A program made the translations under genes and the position numbers. Positions 1 to 12,508 of a stretch of DNA of 64,000 nucleotides are shown in pieces (the stretch's first letter is position 1; each line of letters begins with the position of its first letter). The DNA is from Lytechinus pictus (lineage: Eukaryota; Echinodermata; Echinoidea; Temnopleuroida; Toxopneustidae). The notes under the pieces were generated by a model. It did not search any database. It worked only from the letters and a program-made list of their open reading frames with translations, and was not told the origin of the DNA. The stretch lies in NCBI RefSeq assembly GCF_037042905.1, contig NC_087262.1, positions 24,652,501 through 24,716,500 on the forward strand, read 5' to 3'.

Positions 1-29
1 ATTACCTGCATGATTGACAACTCAAGCCA

Positions 30-205
30 GCAAACCAGGGGAACGTTGTCACAAAGCTGTTTATAAGTTATGCAAGACTCCATGCACAACTTCAGGCATT
101 CAACACGTTCTTGTGCTAAATGGGACATGCCAATATTGCTGACCTAGCACATAAGAACATGTTCCAGTCATGTATTAAGTTATGTGCAACTCAAAAACAG
201 CATTA
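30..205. mobile_element. Palindromic MITE-like element, copy A (degenerate)
   Basis: The left part holds CACAAAGCTGTTTATAAG and the right part holds a partial reverse complement with AAGAACATGTTCC. The same pattern, a half ending near CTTTATGAAACACACACC and its mirror, recurs at 7,845-8,025 and as a half copy at 47,515-47,570. Three related copies in one 64-kb window show that it is an interspersed repeat. No protein is encoded. Boundaries are approximate. Confidence 0.45.
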
Positions 206-2339
206 TGTATTAATTATGCAAAACGTCTGGTCTGAATCCTATAAAACTGTTTCATGAAATATAACCATCATATCATGAGGTCATAAGACCAAAGATATAA
301 ATGTTAATAAACTAAGTTAATCTTCCTCTTTGATTCAAGTAGGTTTGCGAAAATTAATTCAATGAGTTAAATAATTCAATAAAGACATTTTTACTCATAA
401 CATTGGCTTTGAAAGAGGCTGAAGAACTGTGATAATGAAGATGGAATCAAATTATTTTCATATCAGAATTGGTTTATATCCTTGTAAAGAATTCTTCATA
501 AAATTTATTAACTCTCAGGTTTGAATTCAGAGTTAACCAAAAACACAAGAACACACTGACATGATATTGTCATTATTCATTGCTGTTGCTACCTTACTTT
601 CATCCAATAAACCATTTTTTAAAAGCACTTTAACTCGAAGAAGCTCATTCCAGTTCTTAGCTGTATACCAGCAAACCATTTCCATAAGATGAATTAAGAA
701 GTTACCAAGATAAAACCCAAAATAGAAAGAGAGTTAGAAATCTAGAAAGATTAATTTAAATAGAAACAAGAATGAAAGAATAAAGGGACAGCAGAAGAGA
801 GAGAAAAAAGTGAAAAGATGATATATATGATAAGGAAAATATGAAGTAGAATTGAAGTACATAAAGAGAGAAGGGCATAGAATGAAACAGACTAAAATGA
901 GTGGGTTATTTGTGTTGGTAGAAGTCTACAAACTACAATCCTTATATGTCATAAGCGTATCAAGGTCTGTTCCTGCTGTTAAAATATTGAGTATATCTCT
1001 GGGATGAGGCAATATGTGTGCAGCCACAATTTAAACATTATTGCATTGTATGCCAAAGAGGAACACTAAGGTTTTTACAGTAGGAACAGGCCCTGAGCCG
1101 AGATCACCACTATTGTTTATACATGCACATGGTATTTTGTCTGAATGCCACAAAAAACTGGCTGACCACCAGTCTGCCATTCTCTAACCCTCTCCTGACA
1201 TAAAACAAGATAGAACTTGGTTTTGAGGCTGAGACTTGCTTACATTTTAATGTGACTCATGCTTAAAAACCTGCCAATATATTGGTAGATAACATTCATT
1301 GTAAATAATAATTTGGATGAGCAGTAGGCAGGCATTGTAATGTCTTATAAGACATTGAAAATGCATAAATAAATATCAAAAAATATGGTTACATGTGTAC
1401 CAAAGTTCATTTTTTTTAAAGAACCAACATAACTTCTGGTGTAGAAGTTCGTGTACAATCATTTGATATAATTGTTCTTGATACTTTGTGCAAATATCAC
1501 CATGATGCAAACAGATCTCCATGTCAGGGTAGGGATAGTATCAGCAAATTTTAACTTTACAGAATGGCAGACATTAATGGGAGGAAGGGGTGGGGCAAGC
1601 AGAAAGCCAAGAAAGGAGAGCTAGGGGGTAAATAAATTAGAATGAGAGGGTAGGGGGTCAAACTTCAATAATACATGGTCGGATCAATGATTCACTAACA
1701 AACATCAGAACACTCAATGATTTCATGAAGACAAGGAAAAAAAGAACACTCCATAACTTGAGACAATAACGCAATATGACAATAAATTGATGATCATGTT
1801 TGGTTATACAGGAAAGCATGCATGATGATTGGATGATACCCCCCAAACAACCTTGTAGATACACATTAACAAACATTACACCAAACAACTCCACTCTACT
1901 AACAGACTTCCTAATTAAGAGAGGGTCTTAAGAGAAGACCAAAAGATTATCTGTAACACTTGTTACATGGTGTTAGAAACAATCATAAAAGTCAATATCT
2001 GAAAGGATTCAAAAGGAGGACATTAAAGAGATGACTGAGAGATTGTCGTGTACCTCATGCCTAGATTAAAACTACAGAACTCAGCACAGTATCAAAAACT
2101 ATCAAAATGACAGGTAGAGAATGACAAAAAGCAAAGTACACACAGCTAGATCCAGATATGAAAAGACTTCAGAAAAATACTAGGGGAAGGGTTTGTGTAT
2201 TCGTGAGAGTGAAACCATTATCATATCAGTATGGTGTCTGTGACAATCGCATAGCTAAGAAGCCATTATGTGGCATTTGAACTAATGAAGTGTACAGAAT
2301 ATCCAACATCAGTCTTCATTAGCTCATACTATCCCAATC

Positions 2340-3640
2340 CACCATATGTATGAGCCCCCAACCCCAACAAACTCTTGCTCTCAACTCATTGGTGCCCCTT
2401 ATTCTTCCAAATCACTTTGCTCTAATGGCCATCCACACATACATTCTCTATATCCCACAACCACTCCTACAGCACATCAGGTTGCCCTACCCCGGTCCCA
2501 GGCTTTTCCCCGCACCATTCTTCCTGCAACTCACCCTATCACACTTTCACTTGCTTGGCCGTACACCCATCCCTACAACATATCTTTATTGTTTAACCCA
2601 CACATCCATTTGCCCCATCTAACCCCATTCATTCACTCTACCCCACACCATCCCTGCTACAAACACATTTTCCCCACCCCACAACCACCCATGCCACACA
2701 TTCATTCACTCTACCCCACACCCACCCTACTACACACCCATTCCCCCCCCCCACACACACCTACCCTGACCACACATTCATTCACTCTACCCCACATCCA
2801 CCCTACTATACACCGGTTTTCCCCACCCCACATCCACCCATACCACACATTCATTCACTCTACCCCACACCCACCCTACTACACACCAGTTTTCCCCACC
2901 CCACATCCACCCATACCACACATTCATTCACTCTACCCCACACCCACCCTACTACACACCAGTTTTCCCCACCCCACATCCACCCATACCATACATTCAT
3001 TCAATCTACCCCACACCCACCCTACTACACACCAGTTTTCCCCACCCCACATCCACACATTCATTCACTCTACCCCACACCCACCCTACTACACACCAGT
3101 TTTCCCCACCCCACATCAACCACATACCACACATTCATTCACTCTACCCCACACCCACCCTACTACACACCAGTTTTCCCCACCCCACATCCACCCATAC
3201 CATACATTCATTCAATCTACCCCACACCCACCCTACTACACACCAGTTTTCCCCACCCCACATCAACCACATACCACACATTCATTCACTCTACCCCACA
3301 CCCACCCTACTACACACCCATTCCCCCCACACACACCTACCCTTACCACACATTCATTCAATCTACCCCACACCCACCCTATTACACATCTGTTTTCCCC
3401 ACCCCACACCCACCGAATCTACCCCACATCCATTCCTACTACACAAACAATTTCCCCACCCAACACCCACCCATACCTCTCATTCATTCACTCTACCCTA
3501 CACCCGCCCTACTACACACCCGTTTTCCCCATCCCACACCAACTATACCACACATTCATTCACTCTACCCCACACCCTCAATACTCAACATCCACTGGTT
3601 CTACCCCAGACCCACCCATACCACACATTCACTTGCTCTA
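2340..3640. repeat. 73-bp C-rich, G-poor minisatellite
   Basis: The unit carries CATTCATTCACTCTACCCCA followed by CACCCACCCTACTACACACC, AGTTTTCCCCACCCCACATC and CACCCATAC. Successive ACACAT anchors at 2,772, 2,845, 2,918 and 2,991 are exactly 73 bp apart. Later copies carry short deletions, and the edges (2,340-2,700 and 3,400-3,640) are degenerate. The plus strand has almost no G, so stop codons hardly occur and a spurious open frame of about 430 codons results. Because 73 is not a multiple of three, this frame does not encode a regular peptide repeat. Confidence 0.9.
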
Positions 3641-4737
3641 ACCTATACAAATTCCAAACCACTCATCAATTCACCCCATCACATATCTATTCTCCCTACC
3701 ACACACCCACCCACGCCACATATTCATTCCATTTCTTCTAAATAACATCAATTCTAATCACACATGAATTTGCCCCATCCCACATCATTTTGCCCCATCC
3801 CACAGCCACACAATCACCATGATATGTTGATTTAAAAAGTTTTTATTACTTCAATATTCTTTGTTTTGTTGTAATAGACATATTCGTATGTCGAAGGGCA
3901 TTCCACCTCTTACCTTTTTCCACTACCACTTCAATTATGATATCACAAATATCTATCAATTTCCTTTCAAAGTGATATAAAGAACCCCCACACCAATGAC
4001 ATCAATACAAATGAAATAAAACAACTATCATAGAAGCTTAAGCAATAATACCAAAGTAAAGCATGAAGACGATGAGATGAGAATGAAATAACTGATAACA
4101 AAAAATTGTTAGAATTATTTATCCACCCTAAGAAGATTGAACAAACCAACAGCGGAAGGAGGACTAGGTGGAGATACCTCTACAAATATGAATACTACAG
4201 GTCTATTGAAATTATCTTGACTGTAGCATTGGCATACCCTGTTATCCCTTCTAATCATGGAGCTAAATAATAACATAACTATTCAAAATAATCCATGACA
4301 AATCCTATGAAAGCAATGAATTTTTATATTGACAATGGCACAATTACAGCTCCCTTGATGAAATAAAGGGAAACCAAGGCTATCCAGCAATAAAACATGT
4401 AAAATTATGAGATGCCTAATATCACTGAAGAATAAACACAATGAAGTTAGAAAATAAAAGATCAAATCCAAAACTGGACAAGATGCATTTTTCAGCACAA
4501 TACAAAATGAGGAAAAACACAAATTTGCCACCGTCTTATGTAACATGATGTAGTAGCAAGCATGAAACAGGTGTTTGATTTAAAATAATGATGTAATGAT
4601 GCAATATAGAATATATTAACTCCTGATGAAAACATGTTTTTGCAACAAAATTCCACCTTCATGTAAGAAAACATCTATTGTTGCTACTGTCATTTTGTAT
4701 GCAATGCTCAACCACGGCAGCAGGCATGAGAGACGTT

Positions 4738-5062
4738 CACATCAACATGATGAGGAAGATGATGATGATGATTATGATAATGATTATGATTACAATGATG
4801 ATTTTGATAATGATGGTAATTATGATTATGATGATTATGATAACAATGATGATGATGATAATTATGAGGATAATGATGATGCTGATTATGATCATGAGGA
4901 TGATGATGATTATGATGATGATCATGATTACAATGATTATGATAATGATGTTGGTTATGATTACGATGATGATTATGACAATAATAATGATGATGATGAT
5001 AATTATGAGAATGATGATGCTGATTATGATCATGAGGATGATGATGATGATGGTAATACAAC
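4738..5062. repeat. GAT/TAT-rich microsatellite tract with 138-bp duplication
   Basis: The tract is made almost entirely of GAT, TAT and AAT triplets. Two GCTGATTATGATCATGAGGA blocks at 4,881 and 5,019 lie 138 bp apart, so the tract also contains a longer tandem duplication. It gives open frames in several registers on both strands (poly-Asp/Tyr/Asn, poly-Met/Ile, poly-His), which is typical of triplet repeats and not evidence of a gene. Confidence 0.85.
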
Positions 5063-5813
5063 CAAAGAAATATTTATGACCTCTGATAAAACACATGCAA
5101 ACAGAAGATGGCAGAAACAGCTCACCACGAGCAGACATATCAGTCAAATTTCATTGCCAGTTTAAGGAAAACAAGAGAAAATCTGAACTTGTACCTAAAA
5201 TATAATACTTTTCAAAACTATTCTCTATAAATTCTGTCTCAAATTTGTTCAAGTAAATAATGATTTAAATTCAAGAAATCAAAGCTTGAGAGCATATGCA
5301 TTTCTGACTGAAAAACCCCATAAAGACATTCTTGCCTAAAACAGGGAAAATTTTCTGTTCAGCATCTTTATTCAGAATTTCCATTCCTAAGATAAATAGA
5401 TTCATCTACATGTATATTTATTAAAATAATCAGAATTTTGTGGTATTATAGTTTCTGTGTTCAATATAAATTTAAGCATCTGCAATTCAAGTGCCACCAG
5501 AACTTCACTAAAACTTAACTTTTTGCTTACAAATCATTTGGACTTAACCAAGGGCCAAAATAGTAAGCCTAAAGTAGATAAATCATTAACTTAGATTCCA
5601 TACATTACTTACAAATAAAAAAATATTCTAAATTAAAACTAATTCATTAAATATTGAATAATTAAGGCACTGGTAATAAAAGGAAAAGAAGTTCAGATTT
5701 TCTCCTCTTTTTTTAAAATGAAAGTATGGCAAGCTAACCACCAGAATCTAACCTGATTTATTTTGTGCTGAGCCTGTGGGGTGGGGAAGGGTAGGGGGCG
5801 GAGGTAAAGGGTG

Positions 5814-5826
5814 AGGTCAAAGGTCA
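5814..5826 (+). promoter_or_regulatory. Perfect DR1 nuclear-receptor motif
   Basis: The sequence AGGTCAAAGGTCA is two AGGTCA half-sites separated by one base. This is the consensus for RXR heterodimers and HNF4-type receptors. It sits beside a G-rich stretch (5,778-5,812). Binding is inference; a single 13-mer can occur by chance or come from a repeat. Confidence 0.3.
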
Positions 5827-7844
5827 AATATTGAGGGATCATAGGACAGGTATCCATAGGTTAACGAGAAGGCAGGTCAGGAGAAAAGAACAAAACACAA
5901 AGAAGAAGATTAGTTCAGTACAAGAAAAAGTCACTTGAAACACTTTCAATTTACAAGGGTTTGAACAATTGTGAAATGTGGGGGGAACAGGTGAGAAAGT
6001 TGTAGGAGAAGGAGAGGCCTATATTATTTAAGAGATATACAAGTAAATTAAATAAATATACACCATAAAGGCAATGGAATCTTTGAAGATTTCTTAAGAA
6101 TAAAAAGAAGGCTGAAGAGAGACATTATCTTGTATGCAAAGAATGTAATGTATGAATTAAATGGAAAGTAAACTGTAGTGTCAAGTGGATATCAGCAATA
6201 TACCCAAGGGATTAACTTCATCATGACAAGTGAATTATTTAAGACCATCTCTCATTCCCTCAATCATATGCGCCAATAAATCCTCAATTTAAGGAGGTAA
6301 TGAAAGACAAACCAAAAAGGAAAGTCATGAATTTAAAGGTAGTGCCATTATGGAAAGGATCAATGATAATTATCTGAAATGGTTTATTACTGATGCACTT
6401 TTTGTCCATCGATGCAAGGACTTCAGCATTTCATATTATAGAGCATTCTATTTTTGTTCCATTCCTAAAGTGGGGATTGAGTACCAAGAAAATTCAAAAT
6501 ACTTTACCCAAATAAAAGTACAGCTAGTTTGGATTTTAAAATTGTATCTGAATCTTTCAACATTACTTCACACAAAACAAGATCACCATCAATCTTGCAT
6601 TTAAGTGGATCTCTTGTATTTCAAAATTCTGCCTCTGATCAAAGATATGTTCTTTGAAAATCCAGGTGTCTAACATTGTATTAGTCCAATCAGATTCATG
6701 TAAAGAACATTCTAGCGATTTTCTTACGATAGAATTGTAAACATCCCAACATAAATCAAAATGTAAACATAGAACATGATCACTGCAAGATAGCAATCAA
6801 GGATTTTTGTTCATTTTTTAAACATCGAACTGAAGACAGGCCAGTTCAATGATTTCATAAAATCATTATTGAGACTTTTGTTGCATTGAAGTAACTTTTA
6901 AAACTGTAATTCTGCAGAATCACTTTCCAAACATTCCCCTTTAAGCATCTAATGTTTGCATTTTTAAAGATGTTTAATTTACAACCTAAAATCGCTTGAA
7001 TTCGCACCCGTGGTATGTTGCGCATGGTATTTATAAAATGACAAGATGTTGCCTGAAACACAAACTTGGAAAAGGTTGACTACAACTTAATTAAGTTTCA
7101 TTGAGATCAAATATACACAACACAAGTAATTTTCAGAAAATATAATTAGAAACATTATCACTTGTATTATAGAGTTAGAGGTAAGCATTTCTGATTTTAG
7201 AGTCAACATTTTAGATTCAACAAAAACAAAGGCAAAAATTATGTTAGTCTTTGTGCATAAAAGAATGTTTATTCATGCAACATTAAATCAACGAATATTC
7301 TGTTAATTTTATCTTATTTTACTTCACTTCAATACATACTTCAAATGAGTTAGAACCACTCCATTTAACGTCTAGGGGCATATACATATACTTACAGATT
7401 ACAAAGCTAAAGATATATTATCTTAACACAGTAAGAAATACATTAGTTTCTATGAGTGGGAAATAATATGATATAACATCCATTACATAGATCATTCACT
7501 GGTTGGATTCATATAAAATTAACACCTTTAAAGGTCTACCCCTGACACGCTCTCTCTCTCTCTCCTACTTATCTCTATATCTATGGACTTCTTTTTGCAT
7601 TCTTCTTTCATTTTTCTCCCTTGCAATATAGTACCTAAATTTTCGATGAATGTAAGGTATTGCCAAACCCTAGATAGAAATTCAAGAAATCCCATATGTA
7701 GCGTCATATCATTTTTTTTTCAAATTTACTCTCATCAATGTATATCAAGCTATCAAAGTTCATGAAGCGCCCCTATCCAAAGTATCTCATGCACTCTTCA
7801 TATTTGGGGAGCATTCCAGGAAAGGATTTACCAGATGATATGTC

Positions 7845-8025
7845 AAACCAGGTGAATGTTTTATAAAGTTGTTCATAAAGTTACACACAAATTTACGCAC
7901 GACTTGAACATGTTCTTACGTGTTGAGTCAATTACATATTAATGTATTGCTTAGCACAAGAAAGGGCCACCAGTCGTGCCTAAAGTCATTTGAAACTTGT
8001 GAATAGCTTTATGAAACACACACCA
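7845..8025. mobile_element. Palindromic MITE-like element, copy B
   Basis: The left arm has TTTTATAAAGTTGTTCATAA and the right arm has GAATAGCTTTATGAAACACA, its imperfect reverse complement. Between them lie mirrored blocks (TTTACGCACGACTTG against CCAGTCGTGCCTAAAG, and GTTCTTACGTG against CTTAGCACAAGAAAGG). It is a non-coding foldback element related to copies at 30-205 and 47,515-47,570. Confidence 0.6.
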
Positions 8026-9556
8026 AGTCTGTTTTATCTGACCGTTACCATAGTACCAGTGTTTCTAAAAAGTTTGAAAGTTTTTGTCAGATCTGACATC
8101 TTGTCAAACAACAAACGTTGATGAACTGCTACCCAGCTATCTTTCAAGCCTGGTGGATTTGAAATCCTATACAGGAATCCTACATATTTTGCACTTAATA
8201 TTTTATTGTTGGCCATGTCACATTAAAAATGATATTTGGCATGTCCCATAGTCTAGTAAACAGTGACCAACCCCAAACTTTGTAAAGCTTGGGTAAACGT
8301 CCAATAATGCAAATTATATTGAACTATTATTATGTCCACATCCATCTTACAAATGTGAAGTGAATGTTATTACACTTTTCCCTGATTAACCCTTTATGAA
8401 AATTATAATTTTTTTCAGTTTATCCTCTTAGCATGCTCTCTTGGTAATATTTATATATTTCTAATTAGAGGCCCATCAAACAAATTTGTAGATTTCATGT
8501 CAAAAATGTATATCCAAAGATCGTATCATGAAATTATCCACCAATCCCATGATAAAAAATACCCCCAAAATACTTTTTTTTTTGTTAGAGATCCAAGTTT
8601 TTATTTTCATCTTAGAAATTCTAATAGTGAATTTTAGCTGTGAATATCATATCACATTTTAGATCACATCGTTAAGAAATTAGTTTTATGATATACTCAT
8701 TATTTCATTTGAAAATCACACTTAAAGGGTATCATCAGGCTTTGAAAATGAATGAAAACAATGCCTGAGTTTAAAGAAACTCTTCTTTAACTTCCATAAC
8801 TTTTTTAACAAGGTTTGTAAAGAGTTCATAGTATAATAATGTTTTCGTGTATCAATATGAAATTGATGAAGATATTTATGATCCATGCTATATCATGGTA
8901 TGAAAGTATGAAATATAAATCAATGGCATCAAGACAAACTATCAATCAAGTCTATCTATCAATTTTTTTTATAATTTCCAAGCACATTCTGCATGCCATA
9001 TGAATCAATCCTTTAAAATAATATGCAGTTAGTCAAAACAAAATGGAACTAAACAAAAACAAAACAAATTTTTTTCAAAACGTAATATGGTGAGAAGCTT
9101 TTCCAACTAAAATAAAAACATGTTTTGATTATATACCAAGGATGAAAATTTAGTGGGGTAGTTTCGGTTGCAAATATACTGACATAAAAGTAATAAAATA
9201 ACATATCATCATATGAATTTTCATAGGTTATAAAAACCACAGTTCATCATTATAACTAATCTTAATATATTAACAATTTTTTTGCAAATGGATACAGAGT
9301 ATGTTATTCTTTTATATATATATCTTTTTTTAATCCATGAGAGCACAATTTTCCTTTCTTTAAAAGTATGTTTTTTGGTAAGGGATTTTGGGGTAATGGA
9401 CTTAATAACTTGACTGAAAATGAAGGATTGAGTTAGACAATTCCACTTTCAAAGGGAAAAAACCAGAGCTACACTTCATACAGGGATGATGTTAGAATAA
9501 CAGAAAGAACTAAAGAAAAAACCAAGACAATGTTATTAGAAAAGTGGACAACACCA

Positions 9557-9830
9557 TATCACCATGGTAACAAAAACAGCTGAAGGTCACATGTCAAAAG
9601 GGAATTTTTTGTTAATTCAACAGGTTTTAAGAGTATTGTTGTCAAGTTTGTTTAAATATCCATGATAACCAATTATGAAAGAGACAGATAATGCAAATAG
9701 ATCTACGACTAAATTACTTTTTGAGAGACTGGTAACTGCCTTCACATTGTCTAAAATATTTTGACTACTTTGTCGAAAAACTTGTATATGACTTTGCCTG
9801 TGACCTTTGTGCTTTGTTACCATGGTAATA
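9557..9830. mobile_element. Short inverted-repeat element with X-box-like ends
   Basis: The left end reads TATCACCATGGTAACAAA and the right end, reverse-complemented, reads TATTACCATGGTAACAAA. The inverted match continues as GAAGGTCACA against AAAGGTCACA. The 274-bp interior has no long open frame. The ends look like RFX X-box half-sites (GTNRCC..RGYAAC) plus an AGGTCA half-site. Confidence 0.6.
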
Positions 9831-9924
9831 TGTGAATAAATCTAGCAGAGCTCCAACCTGAACTGGCCTGCTGTGCCTGCTGAGAAGCCGCTGATATTCC
9901 TAGGGAAGGCGAAGAAAAGCAGAG

Positions 9925-10065
9925 GCAACATTGAGAAGCAACTTTGTGGTGTCAACATTAGGCTGCAGCATCATGGTGCAACAATTTATGCTGAAACATG
10001 GTGTGGTGCAACATTACACGCTGCAACATTTTGTGGTGCGACAAGATTCGGAAACAAACGGGTGG
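9925..10065. repeat. Degenerate short tandem repeat around GGTGCAACATT
   Basis: The motif GTGGTGTCAACATT, TGGTGCAACAATT, TGTGGTGCAACATTACACGC, TGCAACATTTTGTGGTGCGA recurs every 25-30 bp. Several overlapping short open frames on both strands fall here, as expected for a repeat without strong coding signal. I do not recognise the family. Confidence 0.5.
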
Positions 10066-12451
10066 AAAGAAACACTTTCGGTGCACCAGAAAGCAGGTGA
10101 TGTGGCTGTGCAAGATGGTTTGCTGGAAAACTGGAAGCAACTTCATCCATCAAATTATTAGGAAACTTTTTGTTTTTGACTAAATTCATAAAAGTAGTTT
10201 CTGAAACACAATTTATGATATCATGTGTCAATGATGTTTCATTGTTTAATGATGTTTAATTAACACTAACAAAAGGAATTTAGCTATTGCCAATGGAAAC
10301 CTAATACATGTGTGTTGCACATTCTGATGGTTCTAGCAAAATTGGCAGACAGTTTTTATTAAACAAGTCCACTGTTGTTGTTGTTTGGCAATTGATATCA
10401 AACAAATTCAAGTCAGTATTGGTATATTTCTCTGTTAGCACCAAATCAAAGCATGATTAGCGAATAAAATATGTATAAAGCATATTTTTTCAAAACCACC
10501 ACTGGAATTGAGGCTTGTTTACATTTTGAACTGGAAGAGCAATCGAAGGAGAATGGCACCATAATGTGAGACTTCACCACTGATAAATACTGGTGCACAC
10601 TACAATCACTGCCTCATTTTATGTTTGATGTTAAAGTGTTGAACAAGTATAAGGCTGGGAAAGAGAATGTAAGATTGTTATTATAAGGGAGCTGCTGGTC
10701 ATTGTTTTCATATTAGTGGGGAAGAAAAATGTCAACTTTTATGATGTAAAAATATGATGGGATTGATAGACACACACCCAGTAGATTTGTTACTGGAATA
10801 AGTATTTTAAAAGTTGGTTAGAGTTTATAAAAAAATTCAACAGAAAAAAAACCTAAATATCATGAAGTGAATTCATAAATTTCCTCATTCCATTTTCACT
10901 TGCCCCAAACCCATATGAGAAAAGTCTGACTGAAATCCTATTCAAATGAATACCTCTTAGACATTGAGAGATTTCTAAGAAATAACAAATCAATGAAATG
11001 ATGAGTTCATATCTCTCTACGACACAAAACTGAAAACAGTTATGGTTTGTTAATTAACCATTAATAAATATGGAACTGAAATGCATTAATTACCACTAAT
11101 GAATTAAAATCATATTAAACAAAATATATCTTATCATGAGAAAATTCTTGTTCTTTTAAATGCAAATTCAATTGAACAAATGTAAACATCAAGGTACTAG
11201 TGACATGAACAAAGACAAGCCATAATATTCCAAGTTCCTTTTCTTTTGGATGTTGTTTTATGGAGGGTTCTTTATATGAATTAATCCCATATCCACACCT
11301 CTCTCTTTAGCCAGTACCCATTGTATATAGCATTTTGTGTTATGAAGCAACAGTTTATGCACAGCAAGATATTAGATAGGGGCTGTTTGCACTGCCACTC
11401 AGTGAGGTTGTACACCACACGACTCATGTCACACTGTGCATTAAATTACAAAGATAAATGAACATTACTATCTAGACTCAATATGATTAGGATGCAAATT
11501 AAAAGCCATAAAAAGAGCCCTTTTAGGTATCACGTTTCAGATGCACTACTAACAACGGTTTGAATTAGGTGAAAATCCCTATTAGAAACATGAATTGTCT
11601 CCCACAAAAACATCTCAGGTTACACATTTATATGCCTATTACTCTGCAATCAACGCTCAGTCATAGCCAGCAATACATGGCAAGCTTTGAAAGTAGCACC
11701 TTTAACATTACCAATCGACATATAGCTCTAGTGCATATAAGCCTAACTTGTGCCATTCGTTGAAAAATAAAGTTGCGCAAGCTAGACCCCCACAACAGCG
11801 AACAAAAATTGTATTAGTTTTTAGCAGTTGCGAGCAGCGATCAGGCAACAGTACGATTCCATCTATCCTGTGAATAAAATAACTGTAAATTCTGGAAAAG
11901 TTAATCTTCCACAAAATGCAAAGATGTGAGCTTTAGATTGAAGTGATATCATCTTCCACTTTATTTTTTTATTTTAATTCAGAAATATTTAAATTTGCAG
12001 GACTATTTGATACATTGGTTATGCCTGGCAACAAATGCATTTAAACAATTTGCAGCAATATGCAAGTAGAGTATGCCATTATATGACTGTAGCATCACTC
12101 AGAGTCAATTTTTACGATGACTCATGTGTATTCCCCCCCCCCTCTTCCCACCCCCACCAAACATCAATATGAACGAATAATATGGAAGGAGTTCCGAAGT
12201 GTTCTAGTAGGATCCATGGTAGTACTCAGAGGTACACGGTGAAGCACTTGACTGGAATATAGGGTGTTGAATTACCCCCTTGGAAGCAGCTGGTAGCAGT
12301 TTAGATTCCACATTATTCTGTCATAGCTTTGTTCAGTAGTGCACTCATAGGGACCCCCTAGCTGATCCTATATTTATCGGACAGTGTCTACTGGGAATAG
12401 TTCTATGGATGGTATGCTAACGATCATCATAATTCTAGACAGAGTTCACGT

Positions 12452-12508
12452 CATACTGATCGTCATATGGCTTGACAGAACTCTAGTCGTTCTGTCAAGA
12501 ACAGTATG
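12452..12508. other. Nested hairpin
   Basis: An 11-bp perfect stem CTTGACAGAAC / GTTCTGTCAAG (12,471-12,481 and 12,489-12,499) has a 7-nt loop. An outer stem CATACTG / CAGTATG encloses it. It may be the centre of a decayed foldback transposon; I could not define outer ends. Confidence 0.45.

Noticed and set aside
2346..3641. 431-codon open frame on the plus strand (Pro/His/Thr/Ser-rich)
   Set aside because: It is the 73-bp minisatellite read through. The unit length is not a multiple of three, and stops are missing because the strand lacks G.
4626..5165. 179-codon Asp/Tyr/Asn-rich open frame
   Set aside because: It is a GAT/TAT triplet tract, open in several frames on both strands. No flanking splice or conservation signal.
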